A stretch of DNA of 64,000 nt from Ancrocorticia sp. (GCA_022648165.1 JALCLX010000003.1:116467-180466); one strand, 5' to 3'. Positions 38,901 through 47,806 are shown, counted from the first letter of the stretch. Translations and numbers: made by a program. Notes: generated by a model from the letters alone, not told the origin.

Positions 38901-39167
38901 GATTCCGCATACGGCCAAAAAGGATACTTCGCCACGCCGGTAGAGATTGACGGCACGGTGATCGAGCCTCCCCAGAAGTACGGCCATAACCGCTCCTACA
39001 CCGTCACTCCCATGCACGAAGAAATCGGAATCGCAGGAACCCGCGGCGAGGGCTTTGCTGTCAATACACTTCTGGATGACGATACAACTGCCGCAGGGGG
39101 GATTTCCGATCCGATAGGTGGTGGAGCAGCGCAGCTTTTCACATGGGTAGAGCTGACGAAGGCGTAA
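35970..39167 (+). CDS. Tat-exported molybdopterin oxidoreductase catalytic subunit
   Basis: 1065-aa enzyme of the DMSO-reductase superfamily. The twin-arginine signal is KRRTFIA (Arg25-Arg26) plus an Ala-rich hydrophobic stretch. The N-terminal [4Fe-4S] cysteines are Cys79, Cys82, Cys86 and Cys153. Cys291 in GGTCGMSG is the likely molybdenum ligand. The large size, with inserts, and the NrfD partner favour the tetrathionate/selenate/arsenate/polysulfide reductase branch (TtrA, SrdA, ArrA) over DmsA. The substrate cannot be read from sequence. ATG 35970 follows AAGGAAG. The longer frame to 35157 is a shadow inside the anchor gene. Confidence 0.88.
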   Translation: MDTKETAVDPQSIPHGDTAPHGPKRRTFIAGAAATAAGIAAAGYMWHEGFGNPYTQKTEHGKGDADDSYTASDVLYSMCMQCNTFCTIKVRLTDAPEGSEATALVRKIAGNPYSPLTTQPLGPIPYDTDPEDAVAGIGDMARDSKSRSGGMACLKGQAGIQIVHDAKRITSPLKRVGKRGSGKWKSISWDEAIKEILDGSDLGTPGLRSWWAFAPQKPVMADWDKVKDGTMTQSDFAAKWGDKLIDAAHPDLGPKANLLTVLGGDRMEFIGSRFANQVFGTINQFNHGGTCGMSGVMGNVQTHPTSKHKRMYADIDYCRYLIVWGTEPLTAQKGPTWLAPRIGKARENGMKLVVVDPRLSNTAQKADVWLPVKPGHDTELAFAIARWIIDHKRYGETYLRAPGQQAATAIGEPTWSDATHLVKVDDPTRQVLNMVDLGRAEEPAPLDDGTVPEPERAVLVDGSLTGADSTADLADLDVDTTVETPSGPVHVRSVFNLVKERLHEHEIADLAQACGIEQDTIEQVAHDFTNYGKQAAIMSYRGAAMHTNGFHAVQAINYINFLIGNEDWKGGKTAAVKTYSPYQGRYNLEDVDGANTAWGIPITREKSKYEKSSFFEEEGYPAKRRWYPYPGNLCHEVLPSIAEGYPYTANALFIHRHNPLNSSPGAHRQAAILQDTEKIKLLVCFDITVGDTAMFADFILPDQTYLERFTQEPIYPNQQFAVTQLGQPTLRAFKGPRPVEETYRELAVAMGLPGVGENAFGPGAHYNTYEDYWLKMAANVAYAGQKPVPDANQKEIELFTRAHTRALGEAYDESRWRAAVTEEEWPKVVYVLNRGGRFEGDGGLDEGYEGDWLKYRYGGLCAFYANKVAAGKDSYTGEFFDGFAQIDAAHRYDGSDLPKAGPLVFTNWKSRNQGTYRTVNSAWLREIRPSNYVWVNPTDADPRGIKNGDHVKVTSSSAQVEGIAMVTEGIRPGVIGADSAYGQKGYFATPVEIDGTVIEPPQKYGHNRSYTVTPMHEEIGIAGTRGEGFAVNTLLDDDTTAAGGISDPIGGGAAQLFTWVELTKA

Positions 39168-39169
39168 GC

Positions 39170-40288
39170 ATGCGGCTCCTGGATGTGGCTGCGCAGGCGG
39201 CGCAGAGTGTGGGTGCTTCCGTGGGCATCGTGCCGAGTGCGTGTTCCCGGAGCCATGGTTCCGGGTGCACTCTGTGCCTGGAGGCGTGCCCGCACGATGC
39301 GATCACCGTGGGCGGCATCTATGAGGCGCCGGCAGTGGATCCCCACGCGTGTATCGCATGCGGTGCCTGCGCAGTGGCCTGCCCGTGCAACGCCTTCGCC
39401 AACATGGGTGCCTCGCCGCGCCAACTCGTCGCGGCCGCATCCCAGACGTCAGGCGATATGCGGATACGGTGCAGCCAGGTACCGGGTAGCGACTCGTGCG
39501 AAATAGGTGTGACATGCCTGGCTGGGCTGCATCCGGAGACGCTGATCGCGGCCGCATACCAGCTGCGAGGCGGCGAGCTCATCCTCAGCCGTAGCGACTG
39601 CGCACGCTGCCCATTAGCGGCCGGGGCTCGCGTGGAGCACGTGGTTCACGCAACTGCCGAGCTCGCTGCTGCTCTTCCAACGCAACCAGCGATTCACTGC
39701 AATATCGCAACAGAGCGCGAAGGGCACACTAGAGCGGGCAGTGAATCACGCCAACGTCACCGCTCCGGCCCCACTGAACCGGTGACTTCCGCAAAGATTT
39801 CCCGCAGAGAACTGCTCTTTGGATTATTGTCCGCCGGTTCCGGCGGCGCCTCCGCGCACCAATACGTTTCCGGCGCAGCGAGTGCGCCACGAGCCGTATA
39901 TCTGGCCGCGCTAGCGCATCCGTTGCTTCCTGCACCCGTGGCGCAGGAAGGCTGTACCGGGTGCGCGGCCTGCAGCGCAGTGTGCCCAACTGATGCACTC
40001 GCATGGGCCGCTGGTTCCTCACAGCGAATATTGTTTGCCAATGCCGCGGCCTGCCTGGCGTGCGGCGAGTGCGTGCGGGTATGCCCGGAGCATGTACTCA
40101 CGCTTCCCGCGAGATGGGTGGCGGGCCAGAAGTGCTCCACTGTAGCAGTTCGTCAGATCACGGCGGCGCCTGTTGGAAGGTGCGAAGAATGTGGTGACCA
40201 ACTAGAACCGGGGTGCCAGGGCGTGTGCCACCGCTGCGCAGTGCGCCACGATCTGGGTGCAGACATCTGGGCGCACCTCGGTAGATAA
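39170..40288 (+). CDS. double ferredoxin-domain protein with internal SRRELL motif
   Basis: 372-aa cysteine-rich protein, last gene of the molybdoenzyme operon (ATG 2 bp after the catalytic subunit stop). The N-terminal ferredoxin has CTLCLEACP (33-41) and CIACGACAVACP (61-72). A middle region follows with CxxCP at about 145. At 211-217 the segment SRRELLFGLLS resembles a Tat signal or the NapF start. A second ferredoxin (CTGCAACSAVCP, CLACGECVRVCPE) comes next, then a zinc-ribbon-like CEECG ... CHRC tail. It resembles NapF/NapG-type accessory proteins. A role in maturation or electron supply is inference. Confidence 0.75.
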   Translation: MRLLDVAAQAAQSVGASVGIVPSACSRSHGSGCTLCLEACPHDAITVGGIYEAPAVDPHACIACGACAVACPCNAFANMGASPRQLVAAASQTSGDMRIRCSQVPGSDSCEIGVTCLAGLHPETLIAAAYQLRGGELILSRSDCARCPLAAGARVEHVVHATAELAAALPTQPAIHCNIATEREGHTRAGSESRQRHRSGPTEPVTSAKISRRELLFGLLSAGSGGASAHQYVSGAASAPRAVYLAALAHPLLPAPVAQEGCTGCAACSAVCPTDALAWAAGSSQRILFANAAACLACGECVRVCPEHVLTLPARWVAGQKCSTVAVRQITAAPVGRCEECGDQLEPGCQGVCHRCAVRHDLGADIWAHLGR

Positions 40289-40320
40289 TGGAGACGCATG
40301 CAGGCGAGGAGCATAAAGCG

Positions 40321-40710
40321 ATGACGTACAACGATGACCCAATCACACATTTAGGTGCGCTGGAACAACGGGTGATGGATGCGCTCTGGGAAGGCGGCCC
40401 AACCAATATCAAGGACATCATTGCGCGCCTCGATAACAATCCCGCGTACACAACTATTTCCACAATCGTCACCAATCTTGAACGCAAAGGCCTTGTTACC
40501 TCGCAACGCTCCGGCCGTACAGTTATCTACAGCCCGGTTCACTCCCGCGAAGTTCACGCGGCCACACTCATGGAGCAGGCTCTCTCCACCAGCAACGACC
40601 GGGTTGCATCCATTCTGCATTTCGTGGACAACATCGAACCAGCGGAAGTTCAGCTGCTGCGCACCTATCTCCAACAGCACGCCCCGGAATCACAAGGTGA
40701 CGGATCGTGA
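40321..40710 (+). CDS. BlaI/MecI-family transcriptional repressor
   Basis: 129-aa winged-helix repressor: LGALEQRVMDALWEGGPTNIKDI, then AYTTISTIVTNLERKGLVTSQRSGRTVIYSPVHSRE, the BlaI signature, and a C-terminal dimerisation helix. It is normally cleaved or released when a paired M56 sensor is activated. ATG 40321 lies 9 nt after GGCGAGGAG; an upstream ATG at 40288 has no ribosome-binding site. The partner M56 gene overlaps its stop. Confidence 0.88.
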   Translation: MTYNDDPITHLGALEQRVMDALWEGGPTNIKDIIARLDNNPAYTTISTIVTNLERKGLVTSQRSGRTVIYSPVHSREVHAATLMEQALSTSNDRVASILHFVDNIEPAEVQLLRTYLQQHAPESQGDGS

Positions 40711-41735
40711 TGGATGCGGCACTTCCACTTGCGCTTGCAGCAACGCTGATAGCCCTTGGCTTGAGCGGCGATTTCTTGGTGCGTGCGGCCGCCCCTGTAT
40801 TGATGCGCATACCCCGTGCGGCGCCCATTATTCTCACGTTCAGCATGGTTGCCTGGCTCCTGGCCGTCGCCTCCTATAGCCTGATGCTCACCTGGATTTT
40901 CACCGGCCCAACGATTCTCAGTGAGTATCTCACTGGTATCTGCCAACGGTGTGTCGCCGCAGCCAGCCCGTTTCACACAATAGGTGGAATTCGCACTGGG
41001 ATTCCCGCGGTGCTTTTGATGCTCCTCCCGCTTGCTGCCATGCTCGTAGCGGTGTCCCTGGGTGTCATCAAAATGATGCGCGATCGGCGTGTTACCCGCG
41101 ATCTGGCCGAACAGATAATTCAGACGGCTACACCCACCGCGATCGGCGGGCATCGCGTCATGCTTATTAATACTGCCGAAATTGTGGCATATTCATTGCC
41201 ACGCGCCTATGGCGGAATCGTCCTTTCCACTGGCGTGATACAACTGTTAAACAGCGAAGAGCTGACGGCTGTTGTGGAACACGAAAACGCCCATGTGCAG
41301 CAGCGTCACCACCTATTCATAGCAGTGTTGAGTATCCTGGGTTGGCCACTTCAATGGATACCGTTGGTCCGCGCGTGTGTCACTGCCGCGCCCATCTACT
41401 TGGAAATCGCATCCGATCACGCAGCGTGCCGCTGCACCAGCACGCCCGCTCTTGCCAGTGCCCTATTAAAACTGGGGCCCCTTTCTTCCGAACAGAAACG
41501 CCAGGAAAGGGCACCCCACCACACACGCCAGTTGATTCCGGCGTATGCCACGGCGCTCCATGCGGCCGGTCCAGCCCGGATCGAACAACTGGTGTGCCCG
41601 GCGCGCGTACGCCCAGCATTACTCCCCTTTGCCGTGTTGGGAATCGTTGTTGGCACGCTCGCCGTGGCCGCGGCATTGGTTCAGATACCCTACCTCTTGG
41701 CGGTATTCTCTGGTTGCCCGGTGCCCGTGCACTGA
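40710..41735 (+). CDS. M56-family (BlaR1-like) membrane metalloprotease
   Basis: 341-aa protein with about four membrane helices and a cytoplasmic zinc-protease motif HENAH (HExxH form), at about residue 191. It lacks a C-terminal penicillin-binding sensor domain, so it is the short actinobacterial M56 type. It probably cleaves or inactivates the adjacent BlaI-like repressor on a cell-envelope signal. Start at ATG 40710 overlaps the repressor stop (TGATG); GTG 40707 is equally possible. No beta-lactamase is adjacent. Confidence 0.82.
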   Translation: MDAALPLALAATLIALGLSGDFLVRAAAPVLMRIPRAAPIILTFSMVAWLLAVASYSLMLTWIFTGPTILSEYLTGICQRCVAAASPFHTIGGIRTGIPAVLLMLLPLAAMLVAVSLGVIKMMRDRRVTRDLAEQIIQTATPTAIGGHRVMLINTAEIVAYSLPRAYGGIVLSTGVIQLLNSEELTAVVEHENAHVQQRHHLFIAVLSILGWPLQWIPLVRACVTAAPIYLEIASDHAACRCTSTPALASALLKLGPLSSEQKRQERAPHHTRQLIPAYATALHAAGPARIEQLVCPARVRPALLPFAVLGIVVGTLAVAAALVQIPYLLAVFSGCPVPVH

Positions 41736-41753
41736 CACTCGCGCCCTTCTGAC

Positions 41754-41802
41754 TTGCCGAAGTTGTCCGTAGTCCGTAAAGTAATTAGCGCGCGCTAGTA
41801 AC
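41754..41802 (+). promoter_or_regulatory. promoter and operator of the GH3-GH78 operon
   Basis: -35 TTGCCG (41754-41759), a 17-nt spacer and -10 TAAAGT (41777-41782) are followed at once by an imperfect 22-bp dyad (41781-41802). Its core TAGCGCGCGCTA (41786-41797) is a perfect palindrome. A CG-centred dyad over the start point is typical of LacI-family repression. A related dyad precedes the second glycosidase gene. Confidence 0.6.
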
Positions 41803-41841
41803 GCGCTGCCTTTAGCATCACAGTGACGATGGAGTCAAGCC

Positions 41842-44304
41842 ATGGACACACCCGATAAGCCGTTACCGCATTGCCGTATAACGGCTGGCCAGCTCACGCA
41901 GGAGGAGAAGATTAGCCTGACGGAGGGCTACCATTCGTGGCAAACTGCGCCCATAGAACGCCTGGGAATCCGATCGCTCTACTTGACGGATGGACCCCAT
42001 GGCATTCGAAAAGTTGTCCAAGCGGGCGCGAGCTTCGACATCGGGAAGAACGAGGTAGCAACAGCTTTCCCCACGGCGTCTGCCATCGCGTGTTCGTGGA
42101 ATCCGGCCAACGCCTACGCCATTGGCGCCGCCATCGCCCACGAGGCCCGGAATCACGGTGTGGACGTGGTGCTTGCCCCTGGTGTCAATATCGTGCGCGA
42201 TCCGCGTTGCGGCAGAGCTTTTGAATACTATTCGGAAGATCCGCTGGTGAGCGCGGAATGTGGCAGCGCATTCGTGCAGGGGATGCAAAACGAAGGCATC
42301 TGCGCATGTGTGAAGCATTTTGCCCTTAACTCCAACGAAAGCTACAGATTTGTTGGCGATTCGCGGGTCGATGAGCGAGCGTTGCGTGAAATATACCTTC
42401 GCGCATTCGAACGGATTGTAAAAACAGCCCATCCGCACGCCGTCATGAGCGCGTACAACAAAGTGAATGGCACGTATTGTTCAGAAAACGCTCTCCTGCT
42501 GCACCGCATCCTGCGCGACGAGTGGGGTTTTGACGGACTAGTAGTCACCGATTGGGGCGCAACCAACGATCGGGTTGCGGGGCTCAAGGCGGGATGCGAT
42601 CTGGACATGCCTGGAAACGTAGCATATAACCGCGCCATGATTCGCTCCGCACTGCGCAATAAAGAACTCTCGCAGGCGCAACTGGACGAATCGGCTGATC
42701 GGATCCTGCAATTGGTTGCGCGCCACGAACAGCCCACTGACACTTCAGAAGAAATTGATCACGCCGAACTAGCGTGCCAGGTAGCAACCGAATCCGCAGT
42801 GCTTTTGAAGAACGACGGCGCCCTCCCACTAGACCCCAATGCCACGGTTGCAGTAGTCGGCGACATGTTTGAAAACCTGCGATTCCAAGGCGCTGGATCC
42901 TCCCTCGTGACTCCGCCACACACCACCAGCGCACGGCAGGCCTTCGATGCGCGCCATATTCGCTACACCTTTGCACGCGGGTACCGCGGGCTGGACACCC
43001 ACCCAGATGCCGCGCTTGAATCCGAGGCTGTTGCGGCCGCCGCGGCAGCCGAAACCGTGCTGTTCTTCGCAGGTCTGACCGACTTTGAGGAAAGCGAGGG
43101 CTTCGATCGCGCCAACCTGGACCTGCCCACCGTACAGGTTTCTCTGCTCCACAAGCTGGTCGCAACCGGAACGCCGGTTGTAGTTATCCTGCATACCGGA
43201 TGCCCGGTCACCATCCCATCACTCGCGAGCGTGGCGGCCGTGCTCGACATGCACCTCGGTGGAATGGAAAGCGGCGAAGCCGCCGCGCGCCTCATCTTTG
43301 GCGAATGCTCCCCTTCGGGCAAGCTCGCGGTCAGTTGGCCGCTGCGTGCAGAGGACTGCAGTGCGTACGCCGATTTTTCGCGGGCACCCACGGCACGGTA
43401 TTACGAATCCATATATGTCGGCTACCGCTTCTATGACAAGGCGAAAACGCCGCTCCAGTTCCCGTTTGGCTATGGGCTGAGCTACACCACCTTCGAGTAT
43501 TCTGCGCTCCGGGTGAGCCGTGAGGGCTCAACAGTGAGAGCCGACGTTACTGTGACGAATACCGGCTCCACATCCGGAACGGAAATCGTACAGCTGTACA
43601 CGCACCAAAACGATTCAGCAGTGTTCAAGCCTCTCAAAGAACTGCGCGCCTTCGCGCACGTCGAATTAGCACCCGGCCAGCACCGCACGGTCACACTCCG
43701 GTTCCCCCTTTCGGATCTGGCATATTGGGATATTGCGGACCACGGGTGGCGCATCGAAAACGGCACCTACCAGGTGATGGTGGGCGCATCGAGCGCCGAT
43801 ATACGGCTTTCCGATACGATGCACGTTTCTGACGGTTCCGTGAGCCGTTCGCCGTACCCAGCGGCAGTGGACCACGCATATGCCATGCCACCGCGAATCG
43901 AACCAGACGAATTCTGCCTACTCGCTGATGTTGCGCCTCCCGCCGCGCAGCAAAAGGGCTTCACTTTCGATACGCGCCTGGCAGACGGCAGGCACACCGC
44001 CATGGGCGCTGTGCTCTATCACGCCATCGTCGGCGCAGCCCAACGCAAATACCGCAAAGCACGTGCGCTTCCACCCAGCCCCGAGCGCGACGCCCTGGTG
44101 AAAAACTCCTACTTCACAGCCGCGATGATGCCCACCGTTTCGCTGCGAAGTATGGCTATGGCCTCCTCGGGCCGTTTCCCGTTAAACATTGCCCACGCGC
44201 TCGCGGAGGTCTCCGCGGGCCATGTGCGCCGTGCGCTCGCCTACCTCAAACCGTCACCGGATCCGCGCCCTTCATTCCGTCCCAATGAGGCGATGCACCA
44301 ATGA
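41842..44304 (+). CDS. glycoside hydrolase family 3 beta-glucosidase
   Basis: 820-aa cytoplasmic enzyme (no signal peptide). The GH3 N-domain contains LTDGPHGIR, FEYYSEDP, VKHFALN and the nucleophile motif VVTDWGA (Asp at about residue 236). The C-domain has FAGLTDFEESEGFDR, and a fibronectin-III-like domain includes PFGYGLSYTTFEYSALRVS. A further C-terminal stretch of about 110 aa, unlike common GH3 enzymes, is unassigned. It probably removes glucose from plant beta-glucosides after rhamnose removal by its neighbour. The only intact gene of its locus. The stop overlaps the GH78 start (ATGA). Confidence 0.9.
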   Translation: MDTPDKPLPHCRITAGQLTQEEKISLTEGYHSWQTAPIERLGIRSLYLTDGPHGIRKVVQAGASFDIGKNEVATAFPTASAIACSWNPANAYAIGAAIAHEARNHGVDVVLAPGVNIVRDPRCGRAFEYYSEDPLVSAECGSAFVQGMQNEGICACVKHFALNSNESYRFVGDSRVDERALREIYLRAFERIVKTAHPHAVMSAYNKVNGTYCSENALLLHRILRDEWGFDGLVVTDWGATNDRVAGLKAGCDLDMPGNVAYNRAMIRSALRNKELSQAQLDESADRILQLVARHEQPTDTSEEIDHAELACQVATESAVLLKNDGALPLDPNATVAVVGDMFENLRFQGAGSSLVTPPHTTSARQAFDARHIRYTFARGYRGLDTHPDAALESEAVAAAAAAETVLFFAGLTDFEESEGFDRANLDLPTVQVSLLHKLVATGTPVVVILHTGCPVTIPSLASVAAVLDMHLGGMESGEAAARLIFGECSPSGKLAVSWPLRAEDCSAYADFSRAPTARYYESIYVGYRFYDKAKTPLQFPFGYGLSYTTFEYSALRVSREGSTVRADVTVTNTGSTSGTEIVQLYTHQNDSAVFKPLKELRAFAHVELAPGQHRTVTLRFPLSDLAYWDIADHGWRIENGTYQVMVGASSADIRLSDTMHVSDGSVSRSPYPAAVDHAYAMPPRIEPDEFCLLADVAPPAAQQKGFTFDTRLADGRHTAMGAVLYHAIVGAAQRKYRKARALPPSPERDALVKNSYFTAAMMPTVSLRSMAMASSGRFPLNIAHALAEVSAGHVRRALAYLKPSPDPRPSFRPNEAMHQ

Positions 44305-46722
44305 AGATTTCGTCAATCTCAATCAACGGGCTCAACCAGGGGCTCATCACAGATGAAGCTCCAACCCTCAGTTTTGCGCTCGAATCCGATACCCCTGGCA
44401 CTGCGCTCGGCCACGCCGTCGTGCGCGTCGGGACATGGGAGAAAACTGTCTCGGGCCAAACCGGCATCGTCTACAACGGTCCGATGGAGCCCTGGACCAC
44501 CTATCCTGTCCACATCACGGCCACGTCCACAACTGGCGACGTCGCCACCGCCTCCACGGCCTTTCGGACGGGACGGCTGAACCAGCCGTGGGCCGCGGAC
44601 TGGATCACAGATGGCGACTACGTCACGCCCCGCAAGCTTTCCCCCATTCCGTTCGTCTTTCGGCATCGTTTCGCCGCGGGCACCGCAGTGCGCCGCGCGT
44701 GGATCGAGGCCACCGCGTTGGGAATCTACGAATTTGAGCTCAATGGCCAGCGGCTCGGGGACAGATACTTTGCCCCGGGCTTCACATCGTACGAACATCA
44801 GATCCAATACCAGACCTTCGATGTAACGAACGCGCTGCGCCAGGACAATCTGATCGTCGCCACAGTGGCCGGCGGCTGGGCAGTTGGTTCCTACACCTAT
44901 ACACGCAAAAACAAGATCTACGCCGATCGGCAGGCATTCCTGTGCGAGATTCACATCGAATACGAAGACGGTTCCGTACACGTAGAACCCTCGTCGCCGC
45001 TGTGGGAAGTGACCACTGATGGCCCTGTCCGGATGGCAGAGTGGTACGACGGCGAAACGTATGACGCCACCGTAACACGTGACGATGCCAGATGGCGCAG
45101 CTGCACCGCTACACAACCGCGCAAGAATCCTCGCCTGCTCGCGGAATATGGAGCACCCGTCCGCGTGGTCACAGAACTCACACCAATCGCCGTTACAACG
45201 GCACCTTCCGGCGAAACGATCTACGATTTCGGCCAGAACTTTGCGGGCGTTATCCACGCCCGCATGCGCACCCATCGTGGCCAAGTGGTCACATTCCGCC
45301 ATGCAGAAATATTGGTGGATGGTGAGCTCTTCGTAGAGAGCCTCAGAACTGCCAAAGCTACCGCCACGTACATCGGACCGGACGGAGAAAGCGATTATTC
45401 ACCCCGCTTCACCTATATGGGATTTCGATACGTGGGCGTGCGCGGCATCGAGCCAAACGATCTTGAATTGAGCGCACGCGTCCTCTCATCAGACGTCCCG
45501 CATATCGGAAGTTTTGCGTGTTCTGATCCACGCATTAACCGCTTGCACAACGCAATCGTGTGGAGTGGGCGTTCGAATTTCGTGGACATTCCAACAGATT
45601 GTCCACAGCGCGACGAAAGAGAAGGCGAACGGATTCCCTCCGATGGCCACATCGTGCTGGGGCGACGTATGTATCCTTGGCCCGTGGGCCGAATACGAAG
45701 CAACCGGAGATCTGGGCGTGTTGGCACGCCACTACCCCACGATGAAGCAATTCCTGCACGCGGCACAGTGGTGGTCACATCTGTTTTCAATCCGGAAAGA
45801 CCGGCGCATGATCTGGAAGTATCCGTTCCACTTTGGCGACTGGACTGCGCCGGACACCACCACCCGCGGCTGGTTGAACCGCGGGCCGTGGATTGCTACC
45901 GCCTACTTCTCCCGTTCGTGCGACGTGGTTGCCCAGATAGCCGACCTGCTTGGCTATCTGCCAGAGGGCGCTCATTACCGCGCGTTGCGTGACCGCGCCC
46001 GCAGCGCCTATCGCAATGTCTTCACGGACGGTTCCGGCACGCTCGCAAAGCCTTTCCAAAGCGCCTACGTGCTTCCGCTCGCCTTCCACATGACGGAGGG
46101 CGAGGAAACGGCGGCGATGGCGCGCAATCTTGTGTCGTTGATTGACGAAGCCGATGGGCACCTCGCTACCGGTTTCCCCGCCACGCCGTACATCCTGTTG
46201 TCCTTATCAGATAACGGCCACCTGGAGGATGCGTATCGCTTGCTGCTGCAACAATCTGCGCCTTCGTGGCTGTACATGACAGAAAACGGTGGTACGACGA
46301 CGTGGGAACGTTGGGATGCGCTACGCCCCGACGGAACGGTGAATACGGTAGATCTGGCCACCGGGAAAGACAATGGCAAAGGCGGAATGGTCTCATTCAA
46401 TCACTATGCTGCCGGCGCTGTAGGAATGTGGCTCTATCGGCGCATGGTGGGGATTGAGCCCGTTGAAGGCGGGTACAAGCGATTCCGAGTAGCGCCCATG
46501 CCAGGCGGTGGCGTCACCGAGGCGCGTGCCGCAACGCGAACGCGATATGGGCGTGTTTCGGCCGCATGGCGCATCACGGCGGACAACACTTTTCACCTTG
46601 ACATCGAGGTACCTGTTTCCACCCAAGCCGACGTGGTATTGCCGGATGGCACCGCGTACCAGGCCGCCAGCGGCACCCACACCTACGCCTGCGCCCTGCC
46701 GAAAGGTGGTGAGCAACGATAA
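44301..46722 (+). pseudogene. GH78 alpha-L-rhamnosidase, disrupted by a frameshifting deletion
   Basis: The first frame (from 44301) gives the beta-domains and reaches the conserved VDIPTDCPQRDER at residue 440. It then loses homology and runs out of frame to 45992. Homology resumes in another frame at WGDVCILGPWAEYEATGDLG (from 45658) and continues through the (alpha/alpha)6 catalytic domain and C-terminal beta domain to 46722. Compared with the second GH78 copy, 37 nt remain where about 174 are expected. That is a net loss near 137 nt, which removes the LGWxGD catalytic motif and shifts the frame. It would have cut alpha-L-rhamnose from plant glycosides. Confidence 0.85.
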
Positions 46723-46787
46723 TACCCCACACGCTGCCCAATTTCATTTTCCATCCCACTGCTCATCACTACTAGCCACTGCTTACA

Positions 46788-46838
46788 ACTACTAGCGCGC
46801 GCCAGTAGTTGCGCGTTATACTCTACTTGCGCGCGCAA
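46788..46838 (+). promoter_or_regulatory. promoter with two flanking operators, GH78-GH3 fusion gene
   Basis: A 22-bp near-perfect dyad (46788-46809; core CTAGCGCGCGCCAG) matches the operator of the first operon. A -10 TATACT (46817-46822) follows, then a perfect 12-bp palindrome TTGCGCGCGCAA (46827-46838), a classic LacI-type sequence. No convincing -35 is seen. Two operators around one -10 suggest tight repression. Confidence 0.6.
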
Positions 46839-46892
46839 ATTACGTGCATCGCCAACGGATGGCGAGCGCCTCAGATGACAACGGAGTCTGAC

Positions 46893-47805
46893 ATGTCTTT
46901 GACGGAAGACCTTGCGCCACATTCGTGGCACGCGAACTTCATTACTGCACCTTTCGCTTGCGGAGCTGCCACCGATCCCGCGCTATATGTGAGGCGCACT
47001 TTTTCGGTAGAGCCTGGCCTGAAACGCGCCACACTGTATGCCAGCGCGCTGGGGCTGATTGATCCGCATATCAACGGCAACCGCATCGGGGACGAAGTGT
47101 TGCTCCCCGGCTGGACATCGTACAAATATCGGACGCTGGTCAGTCAGTTCGATGTCACCGCGCAGCTAGCTGTTGGCAGCAATGCCATCGGTGCCATCGT
47201 GGGGCAAGGCTGGGCCGTGGGCAGGATCGGCTGGGAAGGCAAGAGCCACTTATGGTCTGATAAACCTGCGGCATTTCTGGAACTTCGGCTGGATTATGGC
47301 GATCACGAAACCGTTATATCTAGCGATGAATCGTTTCATGTAGGTACGGGTGCCCTCAGGGAGAACGGAATATACGACGGCGAAACCTACGATGCGACCG
47401 CCCGATGCCCCGGTTGGGATCTGCCTGAATTCGATGATTCCTCCTGGGTTTACGCAACCGTTGTGCCGTGGGATATGGCAGCCGTGCAGCTTCGTTCCTG
47501 CGCTCCGATCCGCCGCATTGAGGAGCTAGCTCCCGTGGCAATCACGCAGCGCTCGGGGGCAGCAATCGTAGATTTTGGCCAGAACATCTCCGGCTGGGTT
47601 CGCATTGGCGTTCACAATGCACCGGCTGGGACCCGTATTCAGTTGCGGCATGCAGAATTGCTGAACGCGGACGGCACTGTGAACACCAGTAACCTGCGTT
47701 CCGCGAAAGCCACCGACACGTGGATCCCGGGAGGCCAGGAACACGAAGAATATGAGCCGCGCTTCACATTCCACGGCTTTCGCTATGTGGAAGTCACTGG
47801 ATATC
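46893..47805 (+). pseudogene. GH78-GH3 fusion enzyme, 5' fragment (GH78 beta-domains)
   Basis: Encodes residues 1-304 of the original protein: the N-terminal GH78 beta-sandwich domains (SALGLIDPHINGNRIGDE, IVDFGQNISGWV, FTFHGFRYVEVTGY). ATG 46893 follows GGAG by 6-7 nt, just past the operators. At the 7-bp sequence GGATATC (47799-47805) the gene is interrupted by ISL3-derived DNA, and its frame runs only to 47876 with 23 foreign residues. The rest of the gene resumes at 52463. Confidence 0.9.
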
Positions 47806-47806
47806 G
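47799..47806 (+). repeat. target-site duplication, left copy
   Basis: GGATATCG abuts the left end of the insertion. The right copy at 52463-52470 is GGATATCC, so 7 of 8 bases match. ISL3-family elements usually duplicate 8 bp. Confidence 0.7.
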
